Shown here: piece after piece, positions 1 to 8,813 of the stretch
Position numbering within the stretch: the first letter of the stretch is position 1
How the letters are laid out: every line of letters starts with the position of its first letter
From: Telmatactis stephensoni
Taxonomy: Eukaryota > Cnidaria > Anthozoa > Actiniaria > Isophelliidae
Direction of reading: 5' to 3'
Length of the DNA: 64,000 nucleotides
Assembly (NCBI GenBank): GCA_029948255.1
Contig: JALIZF010001801.1
Location: 124,001 to 188,000, forward strand
Program-made: the position numbers and the translations under genes
The notes under the pieces: generated by a model
The model's input: only the letters and a program-made list of their open reading frames with translations
What the model was told of the DNA's origin: nothing
Database searches by the model: none

Positions 1-70
1 GCTTGTCGAGTGCCTTTTCGTAACACACTCCGGCAAAGTTTATAATGTGTTTACTTGTTCTTTCTTTCTT

Positions 71-2045
71 AGCTTTCTCAAGTCATTTTGGAACGTGTCA
101 TTGACGAGTTGATTTTTTCTACTCTGCGTATTGACAACCCTTTTCAACGACACATGAAACTCTCCCTAGGTTCAAGCAAGCAGGTTTTTTTTAAAAAAAC
201 ACTTGACTTTCCCTTATTCCTGACGATTTCGTTACTTCATCCAATCAGAATCAAGGCGTTCCTCAAACACTTCCACTTCAAATGGCACATCAGAATACAA
301 CTGAATTCACTCTCTTTGCAAACTTCGAAGAAAAAGGAACAAGCAGGAAAAGGAAAAGGAACTGAAAAGGTATGCCTTTTTCCTGTAAAAGATTTGTCTG
401 TTTCCTCATTGCTTTTTTCAATCTTTTTTTATTTCCTCCCCCAGAAAATCAACATGGACAAGCCAAAAGGTAGTACGTCTTGTGTAAAAATGACTGTATC
501 TTGCTTTGCAATCTTTTCTAAAACTGTTCTTTTCATCTAGAAGAATCTAGCCCTAAGGAGAAAAACATTGAAAACCCTGGTAAGCCTTGTCTAAATAGTA
601 AATTCTCTATTTTGAGCTTGGCTAAATTAAACCCCATAATTCCCTTTCAGAAATCAATAAAGAAGAAGAAAAAGAAGAGAAGGGAGAGAGAGAAGAGGAG
701 AAACAGAAGGAAGAGAAGAAGGAGATTGTGGAGGTGGAGGACGAGGAGGAGGACGAGCACCCAGCGTAAGTTTTTTAATGTCTTTACTCAAAAACTCATT
801 CTAGCTCGTTTTTTTCTAAGTCGTGTGTTTGTCTTGTATGTGGCAGTTTATCACCATTTGGCTCTGAAGAATTTGTCAATTCCACCATCACTTATTTTGA
901 GGGAGGCAGTTTTTACGTAGCTAGGCCATGGTTTTTCAGAAAACAATGGCTGCAAAACTATACGAAGAAATCAGGAAAAACCGCTAGATTCTTGATTCAG
1001 TGGTATAAAGCCATTCAACTGAAATGCCAATTCACGTTTAATAACAGTGTTTCTGACCCGTGGCAATGTCATTGTAAAATCTTATCAGTTGACGAAAAGA
1101 TGACTTTGTGTAAATTGTGTCGACAAATTAATTGCTTCGAGCACCACATCTCGAGAAATTGCAGTTTGTGTAAATTCATCTTAGAAGACTGACTCTCATT
1201 TGTCCTGTCTAAGAAACCTGTTTCTTCTCTAGATTTCACCTCTATGACGATGCATTGCCGAGAGCCTGTCTTTACCGAAGCGATGATTTTGTAGACAAAA
1301 TCAATCATCAGACCTTATTTTGTATGAAATGTCACAAAAGAACGGCAAATGTTGACCTTCAGTTTTACTGCCATGCTGTAAATCAATTAGTTTCTCACAC
1401 AATCAACCTTACCAATATAGCTGGTAGTCACTATTTCTATTGCAGAGGCGACTTTACTAATTCCCCAGTTCCCCTAGATCTTATTTTTCACGACTGCATT
1501 TTAAGACTCCTTAGAGAAAAAACCAACATTAGTCTAGCTCGAGTTGCGTGCAGTGAACACACGGCCCCAGCCAATGGCCACTTAGAACGTTTCTTGGCTA
1601 CTTTAAAGTACCTCAACTCAGAACCTATTGATATATATTTCAAAAACCAACTGATGAACAGAGACACGACCGCTGCTACAAAAGCGAGGAGTTTATCCTA
1701 CTTTGATTTATTTGTAAAGCAGCATTTCTTCTTTAAGAGGACTAGCGGAATAAAACAGTGCCATTGTCTTATCCAATATGCATTATGCTGACAAAACGGT
1801 CCTTGACTACCCGCATCTTAAAAGCAATAGAGACGTTTTCTTTGAAAAACTTCAGGCCAGCTATCACAAAACACGTTTTTACAGAAAAAACTTATGCTGC
1901 CCCCTTTATGAATCACTTCAAGTTCGAAAGAGAGAGCTCACCCCCGCTGAAGGTCAAAGTACGGGCATTAAGAGACCCAAAGTGTAAATTCTGTTTTCTT
2001 TTAGGAGGAAAAGAACTAGAGAAGATCAAATTACCTTACTGTTAG
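71..2045 (+). CDS. Multi-exon right-arm gene, copy A, unknown function
   Basis: I do not recognise this gene. Exon-like open segments lie between good splice signals: acceptor ~70; donor 369/acceptor ~444; donor ~468/acceptor ~540; donor ~580/acceptor ~650; donor ~769/acceptor ~853; and a last acceptor near 1231. The early exons give a strongly Lys/Glu-rich stretch. The exon at 854-1191 holds Cys/His pairs (C-H-C, CKLC, CSLC) that could bind zinc. The final large exon (1255-1791 frame) is a mixed alpha/beta-looking protein with CMKC. Relative to the B copy this exon has a 1-bp frameshift near 1757, so copy A is broken there. The upstream promoter is outside the window. Exon joins are predicted by eye. 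Confidence 0.5.
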
Positions 2046-2314
2046 CGTTGTTTGCCATCGTCGATGAGTTACGCTCGACTTTTCACCAGTTTGAACACAA
2101 TTTAGACGAGGCTAGTTCGAAGTACTTTGAAGTTGCAAATTTTCTTGACAGACAGATCATAGACTTGGACAAAAATGTCACTCGTTTGAAGGCTTTATTT
2201 CAAAAATTTGTAACACAAGCAAGCGACCTTCTTCACGAGGATATAAAAAGAAAAGTGTTAAGGGATGAGTTTTTTCCTCCTGAAAAAAAACAAGCAACAA
2301 TGGATGATGATTGA
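2007..2314 (+). CDS. Coiled-coil ORF at end of right-arm gene (copy A)
   Basis: An open frame runs from about 2007 to a TGA at 2312-2314; the first ATG-like start is close to 2048. The product is helical, with a heptad-like pattern (FEHNLDEASSKYFEVANF, then LDKNVTRLKALFQKF), ends in an acidic tail, and is not recognised. The frame continues that of the large upstream exon as seen in copy B, separated only by one in-frame TAA and seven codons. It may therefore be the C-terminus of that gene rather than a separate one. A polyadenylation-like AATAAA follows near 2419. Confidence 0.45.
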
Positions 2315-2586
2315 TTTAAGAAAAAATAATATATCAATAAGTAGCTTAGCTTTATCCAAGTAGCAATACTTTTAATGGGTAGCTTTCCTTTGCTTGTAAC
2401 CGATATTTGTATTTTGTAATAAATCTTCTTTGATTTATGACAATCTCTGTTTCTGCGTCACCATATTTAGTAATACCAGGGGGCGTGCAGGGGGGAGGGG
2501 GCGCTAGGTTTTGCAGTGATTTGCGAAGCGTCTGCTCCTTTATTTTTTTTCAACAGAAATCGCATGGAATTATCGCTTACTTTTTT

Positions 2587-2779
2587 TTTGCCTGTTTTCT
2601 TTAGTGTATACGTTGCAGCTGGGTACGAGTCCTCCTCGGACGAATTCAATGAGGGGGACGACATGGACGATGAGCCGACTCTGGACATCGATCCAGACTT
2701 AGAGATCAAGGTTGTACTAGCCTGTTTGGCGACATTTTGGATATTGTACGCTGAGATTTCGCGTACAATATTCAAGTGA
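2587..2779 (+). CDS. Acidic terminal exon (copy A)
   Basis: A pyrimidine-rich stretch ending in TTTAG near 2604 is followed by an open frame rich in Ser, Asp and Glu (YESSSDEFNEGDDMDDE and onward). Copy B has the matching segment at about 50940-51060. The two stay in frame and acidic although their sequence differs sharply over about 95 bp, which supports a protein-coding role. It could be an alternative 3' exon of the right-arm gene. The function is unknown. Confidence 0.35.
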
Positions 2780-2782
2780 TTG

Positions 2783-3450
2783 AATTTTTTTATAAATATA
2801 ACTTTATTGAATTAAGATCATATGGTAGAATCTCAGCGATTCTAAAAAACATGATATTAAAAAAATATATAATATATATGTATATACAAATAAGTATATT
2901 CAATGTAAGAATAAATAGTATAAAAAGACTATTCATAATAATACTATGCGTCTATATTGCATCCCAGAGGTGGACACATTTAGGGATGAAACTGTTTTTA
3001 AGCATTCAGGTTTTACAATTGAACAAAGTGTACGTGCGTGGATTTCTTAAATTGTACTTAGAGGACTTGGCATCGGGGAGAAGGCTTGTTAACTTGTTGT
3101 CTTCTTGGTGTTGAATATTCTTGTATAAAGTCTTGCATTGGTCAAATCTGTGTTGGTGTAATGTAGAGATGCCAGTGTACTCGAGTGAGGAAGCATATGA
3201 TGGTGAATGTGGGTACACTGATCTTCAATGCTCGTTTCTGAATGTGCTCAACTTGATCAGATAAAGTTTGCGTAAGGGAGAAGTGAAATACAGCACAGGC
3301 ATATTCCAACACCGGGCGAATGAATGAGCAATAAACAGTGATTAAGTCATTCGTAGTAGCTCCAGAACGATTAAGAACTCTTAGAGCATGCAGTCTTTTA
3401 CTTGCTTTAGTACAGATGTGACTAACATGGGTATTCCAAGTGAAGTTTGA
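2783..3450 (-). mobile_element. 5'-truncated LINE fragment (CR1/L2-like reverse transcriptase C-terminus)
   Basis: This segment is absent from the matching position in copy B. It is bounded by the direct repeat TGATTG (2777-2782 and 3451-3456), so it is a discrete insertion. Read on the minus strand, the 3450-3210 part encodes the conserved LINE tail: WNTHVSHICTKASKRLHALR, then VYCSFIRPVLEYACAVFH and an HIQKRALKI end. The rest is an AT-rich 3' region. The upstream reverse transcriptase core is missing, as expected for a 5'-truncated copy. The clade is assigned from memory of the motif only. Confidence 0.8.
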
Positions 3451-3512
3451 TGATTGCTCTTAATCCGTGAAAAAAAGCCAACTGCATCATCACGGGTTAA
3501 AAGCAATCACAT
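3451..3512 (+). terminator. Stem-loop downstream of right-arm gene (copy A)
   Basis: TGATTGCTCTTAATCCGTGA is followed about 20 bp later by an imperfect reverse complement ending in AAAGCAATCA. The same hairpin occurs in copy B at about 51110-51170. An AATAAAC polyadenylation-like signal follows (near 3599; near 51256 in B). The role as a 3'-end signal is inferred. Confidence 0.4.
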
Positions 3513-3672
3513 TTTGTCGCCAAATGGGCTGTACAACAACCACATGTATATATGTATACATTTTTGTAGTTTAATGTAACTTTTTGTATTTTTATTTTAA
3601 TAAACAATTTGTAAAACAAAATTGAATAATTATTGAAATAAAGGGAGCGATGAGGTCTTCCTCCTGACATTA

Positions 3673-3913
3673 GAGACCTTAAGATTGACGTTTTTGGCAA
3701 ACCGCTAACAACAAACGGCAAAAAGTGACCTTGATTTTGATTTTATATTTTACTCTAATCCTTAAATCAATCAAACTAGCGAATGAAGAACAAATTTCTT
3801 AACAACTGGAAAATACAAATATTTTTACTTTAGTGAAAAACGGCTGAGGACGGACGGCTAAAGTTTGTCATTTGGCGGCTGCCGTTTACCGTAAACGTCA
3901 ATCTTAAGGTCTC
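3673..3913. mobile_element. Small inverted-repeat element (MITE-like), copy A
   Basis: The ends are GAGACCTTAAGATTGACGTT and its reverse complement, enclosing about 200 bp of AT-rich sequence without an ORF. The same element is present at 51308-51542 in copy B, so it predates the separation of the A and B arms or is part of the viral arm. No convincing target duplication is visible, so the family is unassigned. Confidence 0.55.
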
Positions 3914-4080
3914 AATTACAAACCCGAACATACCAAACCTTTCCTCTAAAGACTTTCCCTTCTCGTTTTTTTTTTCTTTTCTTTGTTTGTTTGGTTGTTT
4001 GTTTGTTTTTCCTTGTCTCCTTCTTCTTCTTTTTGATTTAATGTTTTATTAGGCGAGGGTTAGCATAAAATAGATGGCAG

Positions 4081-4223
4081 GAGCTCTTACCCCTGTGAGA
4101 GTCGGCATGAACTAGGTGGGTGGGGCCCATTTCCATCCCTTATGAGGCGGTACTGTGCCTGAGTCTCTGTCTTATCTCTCCATCTGTATGGAATGCAGGC
4201 TGTGAAGTGGTACATATACTGCT
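4081..4223. repeat. Right terminal inverted repeat of element A
   Basis: This ~143-bp block is nearly identical to the right TIR of B (51706-51859) and inverted relative to B's left TIR (5387-5540). It contains one TATGGAATGCAG site (GGAATG at 4190), the motif that is also arrayed inside the element. Confidence 0.8.
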
Positions 4224-5386
4224 CTGTTCTACGCCATTGAATGAAATAGATATTGATGAACTAAAAGGCATCATTTTGAAGTCTGGGGAATTACGTATTA
4301 TTGCTGACAAAGCAAACCAAGTAATAGCTCGGTTTCTTAAAGCCAAATAGTGTCCTTTGATCTCACTGTAGAGTTGGTTTTCCCTGGAACAATTGCATTG
4401 AACACATAGTTTAGATACATTTTTGAAGTTCACATACTTAAATAATGGAATACAAAATCTGTTAATATTAACTAACAGTATCCCATTATCTGACAAAGGA
4501 TTTTGCACGATTTTGTTTTACTAAAGTTTCATGGATTAACTGAATGCACTCTAAAAACTATTGCTTTAAACTAGGAGAAATTGTACATTATTGTACACAA
4601 TGCAAACCAAGTGTATGTTATACTGTTCTTGTTAATAAAAATGATAAATAAATGTATTCTTATTTTAGAGTGATTTTCCGTCGTCTGTCAAAGAATAGTG
4701 AGGCTAATAGTTAGTAATAGACTGTAAAACCATTGTTTTCTTTTGTTCTTAAATGACTAATACGAACTAAATAGTCACTTTCTTTTCACAGACGACAGAA
4801 AATCACTCTAGTCTAACAGACTACTTTTGTTTTGATTATACAATAGAAAACGTAAGTCCGTAAGACCAATAGCATTAAATATATTTAACAAATATAACAG
4901 CTTTTTCCGTGCTCCATTCAGTAATACACCACGAAAGAAGTGACAAGAGCATGAAAGAAGTGTAGGGAGAGCATGAGTCATAGGCGAAAAAAATTAAATT
5001 TATTTTAACACTATTTAGTAATGAATACTGAAAAGAATTCCAAACTTTTAGTGTTTATTTGCTTTCACTACAGTATAGTTTTCATAAAACATAAAATATG
5101 CTATTTTTTCATAAAAACAAACAAACATAAATGATCAAAACAACAAAACAATTCCTTCATACATCAAAAATTACATTCATCTTCCCTCTCATTTTTTCCC
5201 TGCATGTGTCTTTTGTAGCGGTAATAATAACAGAAGCCCATTCAGTCCTTGACTGCGTTTTATTTTATCTCTGCTCTGCCTTTGTGGGTACAGACCCTTT
5301 TCCTAAAAGTCACTCCCTTATCACCTGCATTAGGTGTAAGGCACTTGTATTTTGGCTTTAAACGACAAGAACTGGAGACTGTTCCT
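4224..5386. other. Spacer between elements A and B (probable host DNA)
   Basis: AT-rich sequence between the right end of A and the left end of B. A short open frame (about 4224-4350) follows the TIR and ends in a Lys/Ala-rich tail. It could be a remnant of a host exon, and a diverged partial repeat of it is near 4570-4615. A small TA-flanked MITE sits at 4668-4808. Nothing else is convincing. Confidence 0.5.
4668..4808. mobile_element. Tc1/mariner-type MITE
   Basis: A 141-bp element with ~27-bp imperfect inverted ends (GAGTGATTTTCCGTCGTCTG versus the right end read in reverse). It is flanked on both sides by TA, the standard target duplication of Tc1/mariner transposons. It has no coding capacity. 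Confidence 0.65.
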
Positions 5387-5540
5387 AGTAGTATATGTAC
5401 CACTTCAGACCATGCATTCCATACAGATGGAGAGATAAGACAGAGACTCAGGCACAGTACCGCCTCATAAGGGATGAAAATGGACCCCACCCATCTAGTT
5501 CATGCGGACTCTCACAGGGGTAAGAGCTCCTGCTATCGAT
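5387..5540. repeat. Left terminal inverted repeat of element B
   Basis: About 154 bp, matching 51706-51859 in reverse complement with a few substitutions. It carries CATTCC at 5414-5419, the reverse complement of the TATGGAATGCA motif. In Polintons the TIR is the presumed site of protein-primed replication start and of integrase action. Confidence 0.88.
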
Positions 5541-5663
5541 AGGCGAGTGTGTTGAAAAAGTCGGGAACACATGTAGAAGAAAAGACAAGGAATGCAGACG
5601 TCAGAACCAGGGGTCACCGAACGTGACGGAGTTCGTATCAAAAATATACAGCACACCATAGGG

Positions 5664-6083
5664 ATGGAGACAGAACGCTGGGAAGAGAGTTGGAGAGCTT
5701 TCCCGAGGGAAGAATATGCAGTGCAGCTGAATCCAAATTGTAAAAAACATTATTTGTGTTTAGAGTCTGGAACACAGGTAGACGAACGAGAAGGAATGCA
5801 GGTGTATTGGGTGACCGATGGAACGAGTGGCGAGGGGTATTTCTGTCAGGAGAAGGCATGCCATAGGAACCTTGCCGAAAAAGTGAGATGGAAAAAAGGA
5901 TCAGCTGGTCAGTGTTGGGTTTGTGGAGGAGACTTTTGGGAGTGTTTGTGCTATTATGGAATGGAGAAGGACGGCGGGCATTCCGCCGAAAGTCACACAA
6001 CATCGGAGGGAAAAAGTATAAAAACGGCACGTGAAAGACCAGAGTGGTTCAAAGGCGATGGCGTTCTGGGTGACGGGATTTAG
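5664..6083 (+). CDS. Unknown Cys/Trp-rich small protein, left arm
   Basis: First viral ORF after the left TIR. It is open from 5592, but I prefer the ATG at 5664 because an AATATA element sits about 20 bp upstream. The product (~139 aa) has a central CLESGTQVDEREG stretch and a Cys cluster (CWVCGGDFWECLC) that may bind metal. I recognise no family. Two GGAATGCAG matches lie nearby, at 5589 and 5793. Its position suggests an early gene of the element, but this is inference. Confidence 0.45.
   Translation: METERWEESWRAFPREEYAVQLNPNCKKHYLCLESGTQVDEREGMQVYWVTDGTSGEGYFCQEKACHRNLAEKVRWKKGSAGQCWVCGGDFWECLCYYGMEKDGGHSAESHTTSEGKSIKTARERPEWFKGDGVLGDGI
6017..6024 (+). promoter_or_regulatory. TATA box
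   Basis: TATAAAAA lies 34 bp upstream of an ATG at 6058 and about 110 bp upstream of the ATG at 6134. It matches the TATAAAA boxes placed before other genes of the element. Confidence 0.5.
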
Positions 6084-6133
6084 TGTTGGAGGTTCTGAGA
6101 ATCCAAGGAGTGCACCAGGCGAGGAGCGAGGAG

Positions 6134-6487
6134 ATGGTGGAAGACTTTTGCAGGAACTTGATGCAGCAAGCGAGAGAGGAACTGTGGCGCCAACAGAGGA
6201 AAACAACCCATAAAGGCCAAGAAAAAGCCACGAAAGAAAAAGAATGTCGTATGCTGCGCTTCGAAAAAGGAGACGTGAAGAGGAAGATGCATCGAAAAAG
6301 ACAAAAGCGAGAAAGAATAAAAATTCAACGTGATGTGTGGAACATTCCGAGAAATGAGGGGGAAGGGAAATTGAGGGAATTGCACGGCAAACTGGAATAC
6401 TACCTGAAAGCAGGAGCAGGAAGCTCAACAACATCGGAAAAAGCAATGTTGGTCAAGATCGTTCAAGGAGGGGTTAAGACGTCGTGA
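6134..6487 (+). CDS. Small basic protein of unknown function
   Basis: This 117-aa frame starts at ATG 6134 (MVEDFCRNLMQQ) and is very rich in Lys and Arg in its middle (KRKMHRKRQKRERIK), suggesting nucleic-acid binding or nuclear localisation. The frame is open from 6083. A competing 51-aa acidic frame (6058-6213) begins at the first ATG after the TATA box and overlaps it, so which one is expressed is uncertain. I do not recognise a family. Confidence 0.35.
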   Translation: MVEDFCRNLMQQAREELWRQQRKTTHKGQEKATKEKECRMLRFEKGDVKRKMHRKRQKRERIKIQRDVWNIPRNEGEGKLRELHGKLEYYLKAGAGSSTTSEKAMLVKIVQGGVKTS

Positions 6488-6521
6488 AGCATCGCTAGGA
6501 TTCCAATTCAGTTGGTGTGTG

Positions 6522-7025
6522 ATGGGAAGACATGCGACGTGGAGCGATCGTTTGGACTTCGCCTTGGACATGAGTTCATTTCACGAGCCCATACAATGTT
6601 GTGCATGTAGAGCCTGTATAACGTGCGACATGTGTGAATGTCCTTTCGACGCATTGGAGCATCGACGAACAGTGATAACAACAAAGGACAGCAAGTGTCG
6701 TTACGCTTTGTGGAAGAGTCACAAGTGCGATAAATATGGCATGCAGTATTGTTACATGTTTTCTTTTAGAAATTCTAGATTGTGTTCCGTGTGTGCGTGG
6801 GAAGTGTTAGGAACGCCGTTGATGACCTGTGAACAGTTGTTTTCGAGACTCGAGCTATTGGATCAACGAACGCGTGTGGAATTGGAGTGTTCTCAATTAT
6901 GTACAAATATGTGTGAATGGTTGAAGAAAAAGTATGGTTTAGGCCTAGTGCAAAATAGAAATGAGACCCAGAAGATACTGGTGTATCGGTACAATCGTCG
7001 AATGTACCGCCACAGTATTTTATGA
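6522..7025 (+). CDS. Cysteine-rich protein, left arm, unknown function
   Basis: A 167-aa ORF from ATG 6522. The N-terminal half has a dense Cys cluster (CCACRACITCDMCECP) followed by more Cys/His (KSHKCDKYGMQYC, CSVC), typical of a zinc-binding fold. The C-terminal half is helical and basic. AATAAA overlaps the stop region (7025-7030), a plausible polyadenylation signal. No family is recognised; a transcription-factor-like or zinc-ribbon role is only a guess. Confidence 0.5.
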   Translation: MGRHATWSDRLDFALDMSSFHEPIQCCACRACITCDMCECPFDALEHRRTVITTKDSKCRYALWKSHKCDKYGMQYCYMFSFRNSRLCSVCAWEVLGTPLMTCEQLFSRLELLDQRTRVELECSQLCTNMCEWLKKKYGLGLVQNRNETQKILVYRYNRRMYRHSIL

Positions 7026-7135
7026 ATAAAAACGATTAATTAAGAGAGTAGTGATTCTGTCGGGTTTGGGGGTCAGGGCATATTTAAGCGACAGGTTTGG
7101 GAAACCGTCCTCAGAATCGGGAAGACAGCGGAACC

Positions 7136-7327
7136 ATGAGTGACTTCGAGAGAAACGAGCCATTCAGGGGAATCAAGGCGGGTATTTCTTTGGGGACGTC
7201 AACGAACTACGTGAGGGTAAAAACATACCTGAGTAGCTGGGATGTGTGGGTTTGGGTGATGATAAAGATCGTAGTGGATTATCTGCCGGGCGTTTGGGAA
7301 GACGTGATGACGAGGATAAGGTGGTGA
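7136..7327 (+). CDS. Very small protein with hydrophobic C-terminal half
   Basis: The ATG at 7136 lies about 55 bp after a TATTTAAG element (7080-7087). The 63-aa product has a Trp/Val-rich segment (WDVWVWVMIKIVVDYLPGVW) that could be a membrane-associated or amphipathic helix. It sits between two better-supported genes on the same strand, immediately before an array of GGAATG sites. Function unknown. Confidence 0.3.
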   Translation: MSDFERNEPFRGIKAGISLGTSTNYVRVKTYLSSWDVWVWVMIKIVVDYLPGVWEDVMTRIRW

Positions 7328-7410
7328 TGGAATGCAGTGTTTTTGCGTATGGAATGTTGTTGTCGTCTGTATGGAATGCAGCAACGCGTATGGAATGCAC
7401 CACGCGATCA
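7327..7410 (+). promoter_or_regulatory. Array of GTATGGAATGCA sites (left array)
   Basis: Four matches to TATGGAATGYA have GGAATG at 7329, 7351, 7373 and 7392, spaced 22, 22 and 19 bp apart, just upstream of the GRF protein gene at 7458. The same motif is in the TIRs and in a larger array at 15728-15965. The core GGAATG(C/T) matches the known animal TEAD/Scalloped (M-CAT) site. A promoter or enhancer role is inferred. Confidence 0.55.
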
Positions 7411-7457
7411 CGATAAAAATAAAGAGACAAACAGAGGTCATTCGACAGAGCTTCGCC

Positions 7458-8033
7458 ATGGCTAAGCTGATGGGAAACTGTTGGTGCAACGTTCCTTACA
7501 AAATTCTGACGGATGAAAAGGGGGAAAAGTACGCAAGATGCGGCCAAGCGGTGGATTTTAAAGAGAATATTTTGGGTTGCAATATCAATGTTCGAGAAGA
7601 GCACGTTCCCAGAATTTGGCAGAAATTGTCCGAGTGTACGAGGTTCAAGAAGTATCGTCTCACACAGCATCCACTGGATTTTGCGACCGAATGGCCAAAG
7701 TGTCTCACGCACTCTCTGTATGCGAGTGTGAGGGTAGTCGGCGAGGGCCCAAATGCGGACAGAGTGTTCTTTTGTTGCCACGCCAAAAGACCCGATCCTC
7801 AGTGCAATTATTTCTACTGGATCGAAGAACTGCCAGCGTTTAGTGGAGCATATAGCGCCAGAGAGAACGACATCAAGTGGCTGTTGGTAAATGGCGACGA
7901 TGACATGAAGAAAGCGCTGGAAGTATTCCAAGAGAAAAAGAAAGAAGGCGAGGAGGAAGGAGAAGAGGAGAAAGAGGGTGGCAGCGACAAGAAGAAAAGA
8001 AAGAAAGGAGCTTCTAAAAAGGAACAGGCATAA
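7458..8033 (+). CDS. GRF-type zinc-finger protein
   Basis: The preferred start is ATG 7458 (MAKLMGNCW), giving 191 aa. Residues about 80-124 show the GRF zinc-finger pattern: PKCLTH, then a VRVV-x-EGPNADRVFFCC stretch, then QCNYFYWIEE. This corresponds to the family's C-x-x-H...GPN-x-R-x-F-x-C...C-x-F-F-x-W-x-D/E arrangement. GRF fingers bind single-stranded nucleic acid in NEIL3, APE2 and TOP3A. The C-terminus is a long Glu/Lys tail (residues 155-191), likely disordered and nuclear. Directly upstream lie four phased GGAATG sites. A role in viral DNA replication or repair is inferred from the domain. Confidence 0.72.
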   Translation: MAKLMGNCWCNVPYKILTDEKGEKYARCGQAVDFKENILGCNINVREEHVPRIWQKLSECTRFKKYRLTQHPLDFATEWPKCLTHSLYASVRVVGEGPNADRVFFCCHAKRPDPQCNYFYWIEELPAFSGAYSARENDIKWLLVNGDDDMKKALEVFQEKKKEGEEEGEEEKEGGSDKKKRKKGASKKEQA

Positions 8034-8316
8034 GAAAATCGAACATTTGACTTTTATGTTGTAGCCTAGTGAAAACTGTAGTAGAGGTTTGCATTTGTTC
8101 TGTTAAATTTGTTCTGTCATTGGGAACCAGGGCGAGGAAGTGGGGTGACGTCACAGAAGAGGGAATCAAGGGGTGCGCGAGGTGGATTTCCCAAACGAAA
8201 CACAACCGTCTTGGTGCTAACATGAGTGGAAAGGAGGATCACATTTATAGAAGCAGTAATGCATGAGTCAACGGTAACCCCGTCCCCCCCCACCCCGGGA
8301 CAAGGTGGGGATTAGA

Positions 8317-8813
8317 GGGGGATAGTGGGGGAATAGAGCAATTATTATCCCCAACATGGTGGGGGATTGGAGCTTTTTAGAATGGACCTTCCCCGTGGGG
8401 ATAGGGCATAGGAGGGGATTTGACAAGAGCCTGCAATATTCAGGACAGCGGTTGTTTTCAACAAGATGCTCCATGCTTGAATGCTAGAAGGTGAGTGTTT
8501 TTGTTATTCAAATCAACTGTCATCTAGTGCTTATAAAAGCCATCCTTGTTTAAAAAGGATATAAAACAGGAAAAATGTGATTGAAGAATAATTCTCAATG
8601 GCTATTTGTCACTTTTAACCTGACATTGACCTCTTTTAACCTTGTACATAATCGTTCATTATTTCTGTCGAATTTAAACCTATGCATTTAGTTAAAGCAT
8701 TTTTTAACTTTTTTCTCAATCATAATACAAGGAAGCAAATTAATTTAAATTTCAGGCGATTATAAATGATTAGAGTTTTCTACTTTAATTTAATTCTCAG
8801 TTTCAATCAAATC
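8317..8813. other. 5' non-coding region of the nested DNA transposon
   Basis: G-rich subterminal sequence (8317-8410, many runs of GGGG), then AT-rich DNA up to the first exon. It contains no supported ORF. The promoter probably lies here. Confidence 0.4.

Larger units (their letters stand above)
1..4223 (+). mobile_element. Right arm of Polinton-like element A (left-truncated by window)
   Basis: This segment matches 46618-51859 closely in direct orientation, from the first bases of the window to the terminal sequence TATACTGCT at 4215-4223. It ends in a right-type terminal inverted repeat (about 4081-4223) like that of element B. I read it as the right arm of a second copy whose left part lies outside the window. 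It differs from the B arm by a LINE insertion (2783-3450) and by lacking the 1.7-kb insert found in B at 46963-48646. The element type is inferred from B. Confidence 0.8.

Noticed and set aside
4224..4350. Short ORF after the right TIR of element A
   Set aside because: Only ~42 codons lie outside the TIR and no splice acceptor or family is evident; kept only as a possible host exon remnant.
4081..5540. Separate 1.46-kb element with TIRs 4081-4223 and 5387-5540
   Set aside because: The repeats point outward from the neighbouring viral arms, and the direct copy at 51706-51859 with the TTCCT duplication shows they are ends of two different elements.
8069..8258. Small viral ORF before the nested DNA transposon
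   Set aside because: No start context, no motif, and it runs into the transposon target site; treated as intergenic.
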